From an uncultured Clostridia bacterium (GTDB taxonomy: Bacteria > Bacillota > Clostridia > Saccharofermentanales > Saccharofermentanaceae): a DNA stretch of 64,000 nt. A model generated the notes under the pieces. The model had not been told where the DNA came from. It saw only the letters and a program-made list of their open reading frames with translations, and made no database searches. A program made the translations under genes and the position numbers. The stretch covers positions 43,585 through 107,584 of the forward strand of contig CAMYXF010000008.1 of the NCBI GenBank assembly GCA_947303185.1. Direction: 5' to 3'. Position 1 is the stretch's first letter, and each line of letters opens with the position of its first letter. Positions 35,356-44,043 of the stretch are shown here, piece after piece.

Positions 35356-37971
35356 TTAAGTCGGTTCACCCGGATACAAACTCCAGTTTTCATCGTCGTA
35401 AATATTGTCGTGCACCGTGAGCCAGTAAGCATCCGGATCATAGAAACGGGCACCGTTGTTCGTGTAGATATTTACGTTCTCTGAAACATAGATATTAAGA
35501 TCGCCTGACTTGATATCCTGATAGATCGGATTTTGTGTAAACGGATTGATGGGGTTTTCGAAGATGCCGCCAAACGCAAGAGTAGGCGTATCAGCATTCG
35601 TCATGAACTCATCAGAAACTGTGAATCCCGTGCTGTTGAAATCCTTTACGAGAAGGACCGGATTTACTGCCTGGGCATCAAAACCAAGGTCATCCACAAG
35701 GAGGCTGTCGAACTGTCCCAGACCGTTTCCGTGGTCAGCAACGATGATGATCCTCGTGTTGTCGTAGATGCCGTTTTCGCGCAGATAATCGAACCACTTA
35801 CCGAGCGAGATGCAGACTTCCATGCTGCTCTCATATGCCGCATAAGTAAGATAATCGGATTCCATGTCCATGGTGACTCCGTCAACGGTAAATCTGTCCA
35901 TGTGTGCAGCATCGTATTCGGTGTTGTCGACGTTTTGAACGACGCCGTAATCAGGCTCGCTCAAGAGGCTGATGTCGTGTGTGGACTGGTTCGAGAAAAC
36001 GAAGAAACAGTTTGTCGGATCGTCCTGTACGTCTGTAACGTCAGGCAGGGCTTCAAGAACGGAATGTTCCTGTACATGCTGCTGATGGATTCCGTACTGG
36101 ACGTGCAGCGTATTTCCGAGATAAGAACTGTTATTGAAATTCAGATAGCAGTAAGAGCCTGACGTGTAGGCAGCCGGCTGGCAGATCTGCGGGAGGATCT
36201 TCATGAAGCCGTAGCAGAAAAGATTTCTGTTAAGACGTGTTTCAAGTTCATCTCCTGCATCAGCAAGGACCGGAACCTTGTCATTGAATACGCCGGACAA
36301 ATGGTATGCGTGAATGTTCTCGTATCCTTCGTAGATGCTGAGGTCTGCGATCCACTGGTAGTTGGCATAGGAAGGATCTCCGACCGTTACGTTCCAGCCG
36401 TTGGTGGAAAAAATAACAGGCATGGTCAGAAGTGCTTCGTTATGCTTGACCCTTAATGTCTCGTCAGCTCTGGCATTCATCATTTCAGGTCTGTAATCGT
36501 ATCCTCCAAACAGAGCAGACGAAGCCATGTTCGTATATTTGCCGAATGAGACCGTGTTGGGATAGTAAGTAAATCCGTCGAACTGAGCGGCAACGTCAGG
36601 ACGCTCGTTGAACAGATACGGGATATAAGATCCGTTCATCTTATCCATCATGATGACTACAACGTTCTGGCCGTTCTTAGTCAGCGGAACACTTACCTCT
36701 TCAGCAGTGTTGCTGTAGTGGTAGTTGAAGTTTGTTGAGAACACCACAGTCGCGATAAGTCTCATTGCAGAAAGGAATATTACCGCAAGAAGGACTGTCG
36801 TCATCAGCGGCCTTATGAATTTTTTGAGCTTTACCGCAACGAAAATCACGACAGCGATTATGGCAATGTCTGCAAGGAGATTTAACACCGTCTCCTTTAC
36901 TTCAAAAGCCATGTTGTAATCGTAGATGAGCTTATTTGAAAGCATTCCGAAATTCTTGTTGAAAAGAATGTAGTTGAGAACTCCCGTTGCCGCAAAAGCA
37001 GGAACGAGATACATGAATGCTTTTCTTGATTTCTCGCCCGAAAGATAAACAAACACGGGAACCCAGATCATGAAAAGTCCTGCAGCGATAAGCGTACTGT
37101 TCAGTATGTAAAGCAGAGGACTGTGGGGATTGGTGCTGAATGTGTTAGTCATCTCGGCAGGATTCTGGACAACGACGTCTGAAGGGATCATTACTCCCGT
37201 AAGAACCGTAAGAGCAGCACATGAGATCATGAATACGCTTGTGCTCTTCTTATCCAAAGCAAAACTCTCTTTTTTGAGCTTAGCTTCCGGCTTGGGTTTC
37301 CAGATAAGGGTAACGATATTCTTTCCCAAAGAGAAAACATTGTTGAGTGTCCAGTAGAAAACAAGTCCTGCAGGTGAATTATAGAGCAAAATGAGGAATA
37401 CGAGAGCGATCGCGACAAGCTTGATCTTATCCTTGATCGCGCCCTTTTCGGTGTAGATGAAACCTGCAATGATGTTGATCACCGTCATCAGGATCGGAAG
37501 AGCGTTGAAGCATCCTTCACCGAACGGAATGAGTCCGTCAGGCTGGCTTAAATCATAAATGGGTCCCAGAGATACGCCCTGAAGGAGCTTTAACTCTGAA
37601 AGGAAGCTGTAAGCAGCCATGAAGAATGGGATCTGGAGCAGGAGCGAGACGGATTCTTTAAATACACCCGTCGTCTTGTAATCGTTCTCGCGGTAATACG
37701 CCTGGAGCATCATGACACGCTCGTCGCCCTTGAATGCTGCCTTGATCTTGTCGACCCAGGGTTTCAGGCTCTTTTTCTTCTCGCGCTGCTCCTTCTCGAG
37801 CTTGTCGGCGCGCTTATAAAGAGGCAGAACCAGGATGTTGATTACAAGGCTGATAACGACAATTGAGATACCGACATTGCCGGTAAATTTATAGGCATAA
37901 AAGAACACAACTTCAAAGAGAAGTTTCAACGGTTCTATAAAAAGCGAAAACAAATAATCGAAGAAAGACAT
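35356..37971 (-). CDS. YidC/Oxa1-like domain fused to LtaS-like sulfatase-fold domain (copy 1)
   Basis: 871 residues. Residues 1-225 match YidC/Oxa1 insertases of the short type: SIVVISLVINILVLPLYKRA, SLLLQIPFFMAAYSFLSEL and SPAGLVFYWTLNNVFSL. The groove arginine of YidC is replaced by Asn45. Further membrane helices run to about 420. From about 430 the outside domain has an alkaline-phosphatase/sulfatase fold: NVVVIMMDKMNG (Asp443), candidate nucleophile Thr480 in FGKYTNMASS, and ADHGNGLG (Asp746, His747), as in lipoteichoic acid synthase. It is probably a membrane phosphoglycerol-type transferase with a YidC-derived anchor. A paralogue lies at 41.2-44.0 kb. Substrate is inferred only. Confidence 0.85.
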   Translation of the reverse strand: MSFFDYLFSLFIEPLKLLFEVVFFYAYKFTGNVGISIVVISLVINILVLPLYKRADKLEKEQREKKKSLKPWVDKIKAAFKGDERVMMLQAYYRENDYKTTGVFKESVSLLLQIPFFMAAYSFLSELKLLQGVSLGPIYDLSQPDGLIPFGEGCFNALPILMTVINIIAGFIYTEKGAIKDKIKLVAIALVFLILLYNSPAGLVFYWTLNNVFSLGKNIVTLIWKPKPEAKLKKESFALDKKSTSVFMISCAALTVLTGVMIPSDVVVQNPAEMTNTFSTNPHSPLLYILNSTLIAAGLFMIWVPVFVYLSGEKSRKAFMYLVPAFAATGVLNYILFNKNFGMLSNKLIYDYNMAFEVKETVLNLLADIAIIAVVIFVAVKLKKFIRPLMTTVLLAVIFLSAMRLIATVVFSTNFNYHYSNTAEEVSVPLTKNGQNVVVIMMDKMNGSYIPYLFNERPDVAAQFDGFTYYPNTVSFGKYTNMASSALFGGYDYRPEMMNARADETLRVKHNEALLTMPVIFSTNGWNVTVGDPSYANYQWIADLSIYEGYENIHAYHLSGVFNDKVPVLADAGDELETRLNRNLFCYGFMKILPQICQPAAYTSGSYCYLNFNNSSYLGNTLHVQYGIHQQHVQEHSVLEALPDVTDVQDDPTNCFFVFSNQSTHDISLLSEPDYGVVQNVDNTEYDAAHMDRFTVDGVTMDMESDYLTYAAYESSMEVCISLGKWFDYLRENGIYDNTRIIIVADHGNGLGQFDSLLVDDLGFDAQAVNPVLLVKDFNSTGFTVSDEFMTNADTPTLAFGGIFENPINPFTQNPIYQDIKSGDLNIYVSENVNIYTNNGARFYDPDAYWLTVHDNIYDDENWSLYPGEPT

Positions 37972-38078
37972 AATTATTAAATTATATGTATAAATATATC
38001 CACCCGCAAGAATACAATATACAATCTGAAACTGAAGGAATAAATTATAATTTGTTAAATCAGTTCTTTACAGTCAGA

Positions 38079-38084
38079 TATAAT
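38079..38084 (+). promoter_or_regulatory. -10 element placing the acyltransferase start at its ATG
   Basis: TATAAT ends eight bases before the ATG at 38092, with no Shine-Dalgarno between. The transcript would begin at or next to the start codon, so the message looks leaderless. No clear -35 is visible. Confidence 0.5.
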
Positions 38085-38091
38085 AAAAATT

Positions 38092-39183
38092 ATGAATGAG
38101 CACAATATCAGTAAAAACGGCTTCCTTTTGCTCTCAAAATACAGAACGGCAATCATGGGTTTTGCTGCCCTGTGGATATTGTTTTTCCATGTTTGGCAGC
38201 CGCTGATTCCCGTGTCTTCCAACAGGTTTGTTAATTTTTTTGTTCTTTTTGAACACTTCAGCACCAACTTCGGGTACTCAGGCGTCGACATTTTCTTTTT
38301 GCTTTCAGGCGCCGGTCTTACTTATGCCATAAAAAAGGAATCCATTCCGGTTTTCTATGCAAGACGTCTGCTCAAAGTCCTGCCTCCTTTTCTGTTGCTG
38401 GCTGTATTAAGATCCGTCTTCCAGAACTGGACTATCCTTGATTTTGTATGCAATGTCAGCGGGTACAGCTTTTACGCAGTACACATCTTTACTTTTTTAT
38501 GGTTTGTTACTGCCATTATTACTCTTTACTTCTTTTTCCCGCTGTATTACCGGATATTTTCCAAAGCAAAGAACAAGCTGATCTTTACATGCTGCGTTAT
38601 TCTTGTCTGGATGCTTATAACCTTTTTGGTTCGCAATATAATGCGTTCTGATCTTTTTGCGTTCACCAACAGGATTCCCATATTTGTTGTGGGTATATAC
38701 GTCGGTTATGTTTCACAAAATTACAAAGAAATCGTCTTCAAGAAATGGGTTTACCTGCTCCTTCTTATTGTTCTTTCACTTGGACTTTATCTTGCTTATC
38801 TCTACAACTACACTTCTTTCCATATTTTTGTTACCCAGGGCAATACGTTTTTGCCGCCATTCCTTATTGCCATAAGTCTTCCGTTTCTTCTTGCTAAACT
38901 TCTGGATATTCTCGAAAACCGTATTTCGACTCTGGGAAAAATAATCAATGTGACGTTGAGCTTCTTTGGTGCAATGTCACTGGAATTATATTGCTTTCAG
39001 GATTGGTTAGATATGTATACCCCTTATCTGCAATATTACGGTGTTCCCAAAACGGTAATAAATTTCTCTTTGATCCTGATTTCCATTGCTGCAGCATGGG
39101 CATCCGCTAAGCTGATTAAATTATTTTCGCAAGAAATACCTGACAGAATCAAAAACAAAAAGATGAAAGAAAAAGCCACATAG
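38092..39183 (+). CDS. Acyltransferase 3 family membrane protein
   Basis: 363 residues with about ten membrane helices. The N-terminal ALWILFFHVWQP carries the family histidine, followed by GYSGVDIFFLLSGAGLTY and FYARRLLKVLPPFLL, as in OafA/WecH acyltransferases. These O-acetylate or otherwise acylate surface sugars or lipids. The gene looks richer in A+T than its neighbours (many TTT and ATT codons), possibly acquired. It sits alone on the plus strand, divergent from YidC-fusion copy 1. Confidence 0.88.
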   Translation: MNEHNISKNGFLLLSKYRTAIMGFAALWILFFHVWQPLIPVSSNRFVNFFVLFEHFSTNFGYSGVDIFFLLSGAGLTYAIKKESIPVFYARRLLKVLPPFLLLAVLRSVFQNWTILDFVCNVSGYSFYAVHIFTFLWFVTAIITLYFFFPLYYRIFSKAKNKLIFTCCVILVWMLITFLVRNIMRSDLFAFTNRIPIFVVGIYVGYVSQNYKEIVFKKWVYLLLLIVLSLGLYLAYLYNYTSFHIFVTQGNTFLPPFLIAISLPFLLAKLLDILENRISTLGKIINVTLSFFGAMSLELYCFQDWLDMYTPYLQYYGVPKTVINFSLILISIAAAWASAKLIKLFSQEIPDRIKNKKMKEKAT

Positions 39184-39223
39184 TTTAGAGAAACAATATT
39201 CTTTTATAAAAATAATATTTAGA

Positions 39224-39229
39224 TATAAT
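39224..39229 (+). promoter_or_regulatory. -10 element placing the ktrB start at its ATG
   Basis: TATAAT ends six bases before the ATG at 39236. Transcription would start on the A of the ATG, and no Shine-Dalgarno is present, so ktrB looks leaderless. Confidence 0.5.
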
Positions 39230-39235
39230 ATCAGC

Positions 39236-40573
39236 ATGAACGAAAAAGGAAACAGACATTTCAGGTTAACAGGCTCGCAGACTATCCTCCTGGGATTCCT
39301 CACGATGATACTCGCAGGCACACTCCTTCTCATGCTCCCCATCTCTACGAAGACCGGGGAATGGACAGGCTTTTCAAACGCATTCTTTACGGCCACGTCA
39401 GCCAGCTGCGTTACGGGACTTGTAGTCTACGATACGGCTTCACACTGGTCTATTTTCGGACAGATCGTAATTCTTACCATGATCCAGATCGGCGGTATGG
39501 GCGTCGTTACCATGACCACCCTCTTATCAAGACTCATCGGCAAAAAGCTCAGCCTTCAGGCAAGGACCACGCTTCAGGAAGCTGTCTCTGCGCCTAACCT
39601 CGGTGAGATCTTAAAATACACAAGATTCATCTGCATCGGCACGGTTATTTTCGAAGCTGCCGGCGCAGTCATCATGTCACCTGTATTCATTAACGAATAC
39701 GGTATTCTCAAGGGAATCTGGATCTCCATTTTCACATCCATATCGGCTTTCTGTAATGCCGGCTTTGACCTTAACGGTGCCCACGGTGAATTCTCATCAA
39801 TGGTACCTTACGCGGATAATCCGCTTATCGTAATCACGCTCGTCTTCCTGATCTTAACGGGCGGCTTGGGCTTCCTCACATGGCTCGACATCAGGAAGCA
39901 CGGACTTAAGTTCTCAAGATACAGCACACAGAGCAAGATCATCATCGTCATGGAGATCTTCCTGATCTGTGTACCTCTGATCTACATGTTCTTCGGCGAA
40001 TACGAAGACCTTCCCTTTGGCGAGAGATTCCTCGCTGCTCTCTTCCAGGCAGTCACCCCGAGAACGGCAGGCTTCAACACCACTGACTACAGCTATTTCT
40101 CAGGCACGGGCATACTCCTTACGGTTATCCTTATGCTCATCGGCGGCGCTCCGGGTTCCACTGCGGGCGGTATGAAGATCACGACTGTTGCAGTTCTCTT
40201 CTTCACGATGGTCTCTGTATTTAAACACGAGAAATCACCTGCCGTCTTCAAGCGCAGGATCAAGCCCGAAGCAATCTATGGTGCCGTTGCGGTATTCATG
40301 CTCGATATCATGATCGCTCTCATCGGCGCGATGCTCATCTCAAAGATCGAGCACGTAGCTTTCCTCAAGACATTATTTGAAAGTGCTTCCGCAGTAGGTA
40401 CCGTCGGTCTCTCGATGGGCCTTACGCCGACGCTTTCAACAGTATCCAAGTTCATTCTTATATTCTCTATGTACATGGGACGTGTGGGCGGCCTCACGCT
40501 TGTCTTCGCTGCAATATCCAGGAAATCGACAGGCAACAGGCAGTACCCGGCTGATAACATAGCGGTCGGTTGA
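39236..40573 (+). CDS. ktrB: Trk/Ktr-type potassium channel subunit
   Basis: 445 residues of the TrkH/KtrB superfamily with four pore repeats. The selectivity-filter regions are visible: SASCVTGLVVYD, FCNAGFDLNG, PRTAGFNTTDY and SAVGTVGLSMG. It takes up potassium across the membrane, gated by the cytoplasmic KtrA ring encoded next. The length is typical. The start is the ATG at 39236 by homology and promoter position. Confidence 0.95.
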   Translation: MNEKGNRHFRLTGSQTILLGFLTMILAGTLLLMLPISTKTGEWTGFSNAFFTATSASCVTGLVVYDTASHWSIFGQIVILTMIQIGGMGVVTMTTLLSRLIGKKLSLQARTTLQEAVSAPNLGEILKYTRFICIGTVIFEAAGAVIMSPVFINEYGILKGIWISIFTSISAFCNAGFDLNGAHGEFSSMVPYADNPLIVITLVFLILTGGLGFLTWLDIRKHGLKFSRYSTQSKIIIVMEIFLICVPLIYMFFGEYEDLPFGERFLAALFQAVTPRTAGFNTTDYSYFSGTGILLTVILMLIGGAPGSTAGGMKITTVAVLFFTMVSVFKHEKSPAVFKRRIKPEAIYGAVAVFMLDIMIALIGAMLISKIEHVAFLKTLFESASAVGTVGLSMGLTPTLSTVSKFILIFSMYMGRVGGLTLVFAAISRKSTGNRQYPADNIAVG

Positions 40574-40593
40574 TCCGGCAGAAAGGAAACAAC

Positions 40594-41247
40594 ATGAAGA
40601 ACATACTCGTAATCGGAATCGGACGTTTCGGCTACCATCTCATTGACCAGCTCAACAAAGCCGGCGACCAGATCCTCGCCGTTGATTCATCCGAAGAGCG
40701 TCTCGAACCCGTACTCGGAATGGTCACGAGCTCCCTCATAGGTGATGCTACAAATGAGACTTTCGTAAGGTCTCTCGGCGTCGAAAACTTTGACGTCTGC
40801 TTCGTAGCCATCGGTGACGATTTCCAGGCTTCACTCGAGACAACATCAATGCTCAAGGAGTGCGGCGCAAAGTATGTCGTAGCAAGAGCTGCACGTTCCG
40901 TCCAGAAGAAATTCCTTCTTGCCAACGGCGCAGATTCAGTTGTCTTCCCCGAAAAGCAGCTCGCAGAATGGGCTGCTATCCGCTGGTGCTCCGGAAGAGT
41001 CGTTGACTATCTCGACTATCCGGGTGACTTCTCGATTTTCGAGATCAAGGTGCCTAAGGAATGGATCGGCAAGAGCCTTGCAGAACTCGGCATCAGACAG
41101 AAGCTTCACCTCAACGTTTTATCGATCAAGAGAAACGGCGAAGTCGTCCTGGAATTCCCTGCAGACTTCCTTTTCGAAGAGGGCGACACGGTAACGATCT
41201 TCGGTGCCGACAAGGACATCAAGAAGGGTATCAATCTCAATTACTGA
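40594..41247 (+). CDS. ktrA: Ktr potassium uptake regulatory subunit (RCK domain)
   Basis: 217 residues. The N-terminal RCK Rossmann domain starts NILVIGIGRFGYHLI and binds nucleotide. The C-terminal RCK_C domain (GKSLAELGIRQKLHLNVL) is where c-di-AMP binds in some relatives. The track start at 40570 is a TTG; the ATG at 40594 has AAAGGA six bases upstream and is chosen. It lies 20 bases after ktrB and ends two bases from the convergent YidC-fusion copy 2. Confidence 0.95.
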   Translation: MKNILVIGIGRFGYHLIDQLNKAGDQILAVDSSEERLEPVLGMVTSSLIGDATNETFVRSLGVENFDVCFVAIGDDFQASLETTSMLKECGAKYVVARAARSVQKKFLLANGADSVVFPEKQLAEWAAIRWCSGRVVDYLDYPGDFSIFEIKVPKEWIGKSLAELGIRQKLHLNVLSIKRNGEVVLEFPADFLFEEGDTVTIFGADKDIKKGINLNY

Positions 41248-41249
41248 TA

Positions 41250-44039
41250 TCAGTAATCTCCCTTATATTCCCAATTGTCAGGATCATGAACATCCCCGCC
41301 TTTAAAGATGAACCATGAACCCGGAAGGAATGTGTTTCCGTTGTTGATCTTTGTATCATAAACGGGAGAATAGAATACTGTCTGTTCTCCGTTTTTAGGA
41401 TCAGTTGTGATCGGATTGCCCGTGAAAGGATTTACGGGATTATCTATAAGACCTGAAGCTGCAAGAGAAGGCGTATCGCCATTGGTCATAAATTCTTCGC
41501 TGACCGTAAATCCTGTTGCGCCAAAGTCCTTCACCATAAGAACCGGCATGAAAGATTCCATGTCTTCACCGTTGCATGTAATGCCGAACTGGCCGAGATC
41601 TTTTCCGTGGTCGGAAACGATTATGATTCGGGTATTATCATATACACCGTTCTCACGAAGATAATCAAACCATTCTCCGAGAGCTATATACGAAGCAATG
41701 TTTACATGATAATGAGTAACCTGCTTCTCAGTAGTCATCTGCATTGTAGTGCCATCAAGAGTATATCTTGATGCCATGTCAACATCATATGCTGTATTAT
41801 CCACATTTACTTCCGGAACATAATCAGGCTCCTGCAAAAGGCATTCAGAATGAGATGAGTCATTGGTCATAAGCAGGAAAGTGTTTTCCTCTCCGTCATT
41901 GATCTCAGTGATATCAGGCAAAGCCATAAGAACGGAATATGCATTTATGAAATCCATATCGTAACCCGTACTCTTTGACAGTCCGTCAATGCTCTGAACA
42001 AATGAACCTTTTTCCATTGCCGAAGACTCGTTGTAAACGCCTTCGTCATAGAGTGTTTCCTGAATAAAAACCGGTGCGATCTTCATGATGGAGAAACAGA
42101 AGAAGTTACGGTTTCTGATATCCTGAACGCGCTGTGTTTGAGAACGCGCATATTCGCCGGAAGTATCAACGTCAAAGAGATTGAATATTCCATTCGTGAC
42201 ATAACAATTGAATTCAGGGTGGTCGTCATATATGGACAGGTCTGGTATCCAGAAATAACCTGCATATGTGGGGTCTATTACAGTAACCTCATAACCGTTA
42301 TCGCCAAACAATACCGGCATTACTCTTAGTGATTCATTATGTTTGCTTTCAAGACTCTCATCTGCTCTCTCGTTTATCTTATCAGGAGTGTAGTCGTAAC
42401 CGCCAAAGAGCGCAGGAGAACCGAAATTCGTGGATATACCGTAGGAAATGGTATTCGGATAATATGTAAATCCATCAAACTTTTCTTTTAATTCAGGTTT
42501 CTCATTGAATATGTACGGCACCTGGGTTCCGAGACCACGGTCAAGCATAAGCACAACAACATTCTTACCGTTTTTACTAAGCGGGATTATCTGTTCATCC
42601 GTTGCATCATCATTTTCGAGATACGAAGCGGCCGGAATCTGATACCTGTCATATTCACGCCAGATTCCGATAACATGATACATTCCGATCGCAAAGACAG
42701 ACAGCGAAGCAACTATGAGTATGCTTTTCGTTATCTTGGAAAACCTGGAATAAACAAACGCGAAAACAACAAGCACAGCAACTATCGCCGCAGCATTTAT
42801 CAGATAATCTTTCATCTGAAATTCAGGCTTGTTATCATAAAGAAGCGTTGAAGAGAGCATGCCGAGATCTGTTCCGAAGAACATGTAATCGATTATCGAT
42901 ACACCGCAGCAGATCCATATGATCTTACTGAACAAAGACTTGACAGTACCGCTCATAAAAAAGTAGAACACGCCCAGCCACAAGACCCATGTGCCGAAAG
43001 ACAACAGCATTGAATTGACAACATAAAGAACAGGGTTTTTAGGAAGGTCGATGTCGACAAATTCCAAAGCAGAAGCATCAATTACTGTGGAAGGTATGAG
43101 CATTCCGGTAATAAGCGCCATAAAAACGCAGCCTCCGACAAAGATCGCAGCTGTTTCTTTGGAATTTGTTCTTGTCTTGATCTTCAGCTTTTCCGGAATG
43201 CGGATCTTATTCTTGAAAAGACTCCATGCCAAAGGCACGCAGAGCAACAGGCAGCAGACTGAAAGAAGTATCTTTCTCTTCATACCGAAATCAGGATTGA
43301 ACAGGGTAACGATGATCACCGTTACACCTGCAACGGCAAGAACAACTGAAAGCGCTTTCTTCGGATCCTTAAGCTTGTAGAAGATGTTTTTAACAAGAGA
43401 GAAAACATTATTGAGCAGCCAGTAGAAAACAAGTCCTGATGGTGAATGGTAAAGCAGCACAAGGAATACTGCAGCCAGTCCGTAAACCTGTATCTTTGCC
43501 TTGAGCGGATGGCCTTTGGTATAGATGATTCCGGAAATGATGTTTATCAATGTCATGAGTATCGGAAGAACGTTTACCGGAAAGTTTCCTATCATGAACA
43601 TCGCATCTTCACTGCCGAGGTCTTTTATAAATCCAAAAGTCATCCCCTGAAGGCATTCCATACCCGAAAGGAGATTATAAGCTGCAATAAAGAACGGGAT
43701 CTGCAAAAGCAGAGATACGGAACTCTTTAATGCATAGACCGGTTTATAGTGATTTATACGGTAATATTCCTGAAGCATGAAGAAGCGCTCATCACCTTTG
43801 AACGTGCGCTTGATATGCTTGATATGAGGCGCCATCTTTGCCTGGATGTCACGTTCCTCAGCCTGCAGCTCATCCGCCCGTTTATAAAGCGGCAACACAA
43901 GGAAATTAACCGCAAGACTTAAGAAGATTATAGACAGACCTTCATTGCCGATAACCCTGTTGGTAACCGTGAATACAACTTCAAATAGAAGCATCAGGGG
44001 TGAGATTATTAATGTGTAAAGTGCTGACAGTATCGACAT
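41250..44039 (-). CDS. YidC/Oxa1-like domain fused to LtaS-like sulfatase-fold domain (copy 2)
   Basis: 929 residues, a paralogue of the 35.4-38.0 kb gene with the same plan. The YidC-like part (GLSIIFLSLAVNFLVLPLYK, LLLQIPFFIAAYNLLSGM, SPSGLVFYWLLNNVFSL) again has asparagine (Asn45) at the groove-arginine position. More helices reach about 465. The outside domain holds NVVVLMLDRGLG (Asp500), Thr537 in ISTNFGSP, and SDHGKDLG (Asp810, His811). The start lies four bases from the glycerophosphotransferase stop, so the two enzymes are almost certainly co-expressed. This supports a role in a glycerol-phosphate polymer or its decoration. Confidence 0.85.
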   Translation of the reverse strand: MSILSALYTLIISPLMLLFEVVFTVTNRVIGNEGLSIIFLSLAVNFLVLPLYKRADELQAEERDIQAKMAPHIKHIKRTFKGDERFFMLQEYYRINHYKPVYALKSSVSLLLQIPFFIAAYNLLSGMECLQGMTFGFIKDLGSEDAMFMIGNFPVNVLPILMTLINIISGIIYTKGHPLKAKIQVYGLAAVFLVLLYHSPSGLVFYWLLNNVFSLVKNIFYKLKDPKKALSVVLAVAGVTVIIVTLFNPDFGMKRKILLSVCCLLLCVPLAWSLFKNKIRIPEKLKIKTRTNSKETAAIFVGGCVFMALITGMLIPSTVIDASALEFVDIDLPKNPVLYVVNSMLLSFGTWVLWLGVFYFFMSGTVKSLFSKIIWICCGVSIIDYMFFGTDLGMLSSTLLYDNKPEFQMKDYLINAAAIVAVLVVFAFVYSRFSKITKSILIVASLSVFAIGMYHVIGIWREYDRYQIPAASYLENDDATDEQIIPLSKNGKNVVVLMLDRGLGTQVPYIFNEKPELKEKFDGFTYYPNTISYGISTNFGSPALFGGYDYTPDKINERADESLESKHNESLRVMPVLFGDNGYEVTVIDPTYAGYFWIPDLSIYDDHPEFNCYVTNGIFNLFDVDTSGEYARSQTQRVQDIRNRNFFCFSIMKIAPVFIQETLYDEGVYNESSAMEKGSFVQSIDGLSKSTGYDMDFINAYSVLMALPDITEINDGEENTFLLMTNDSSHSECLLQEPDYVPEVNVDNTAYDVDMASRYTLDGTTMQMTTEKQVTHYHVNIASYIALGEWFDYLRENGVYDNTRIIIVSDHGKDLGQFGITCNGEDMESFMPVLMVKDFGATGFTVSEEFMTNGDTPSLAASGLIDNPVNPFTGNPITTDPKNGEQTVFYSPVYDTKINNGNTFLPGSWFIFKGGDVHDPDNWEYKGDY

Positions 44040-44043
44040 CTGA

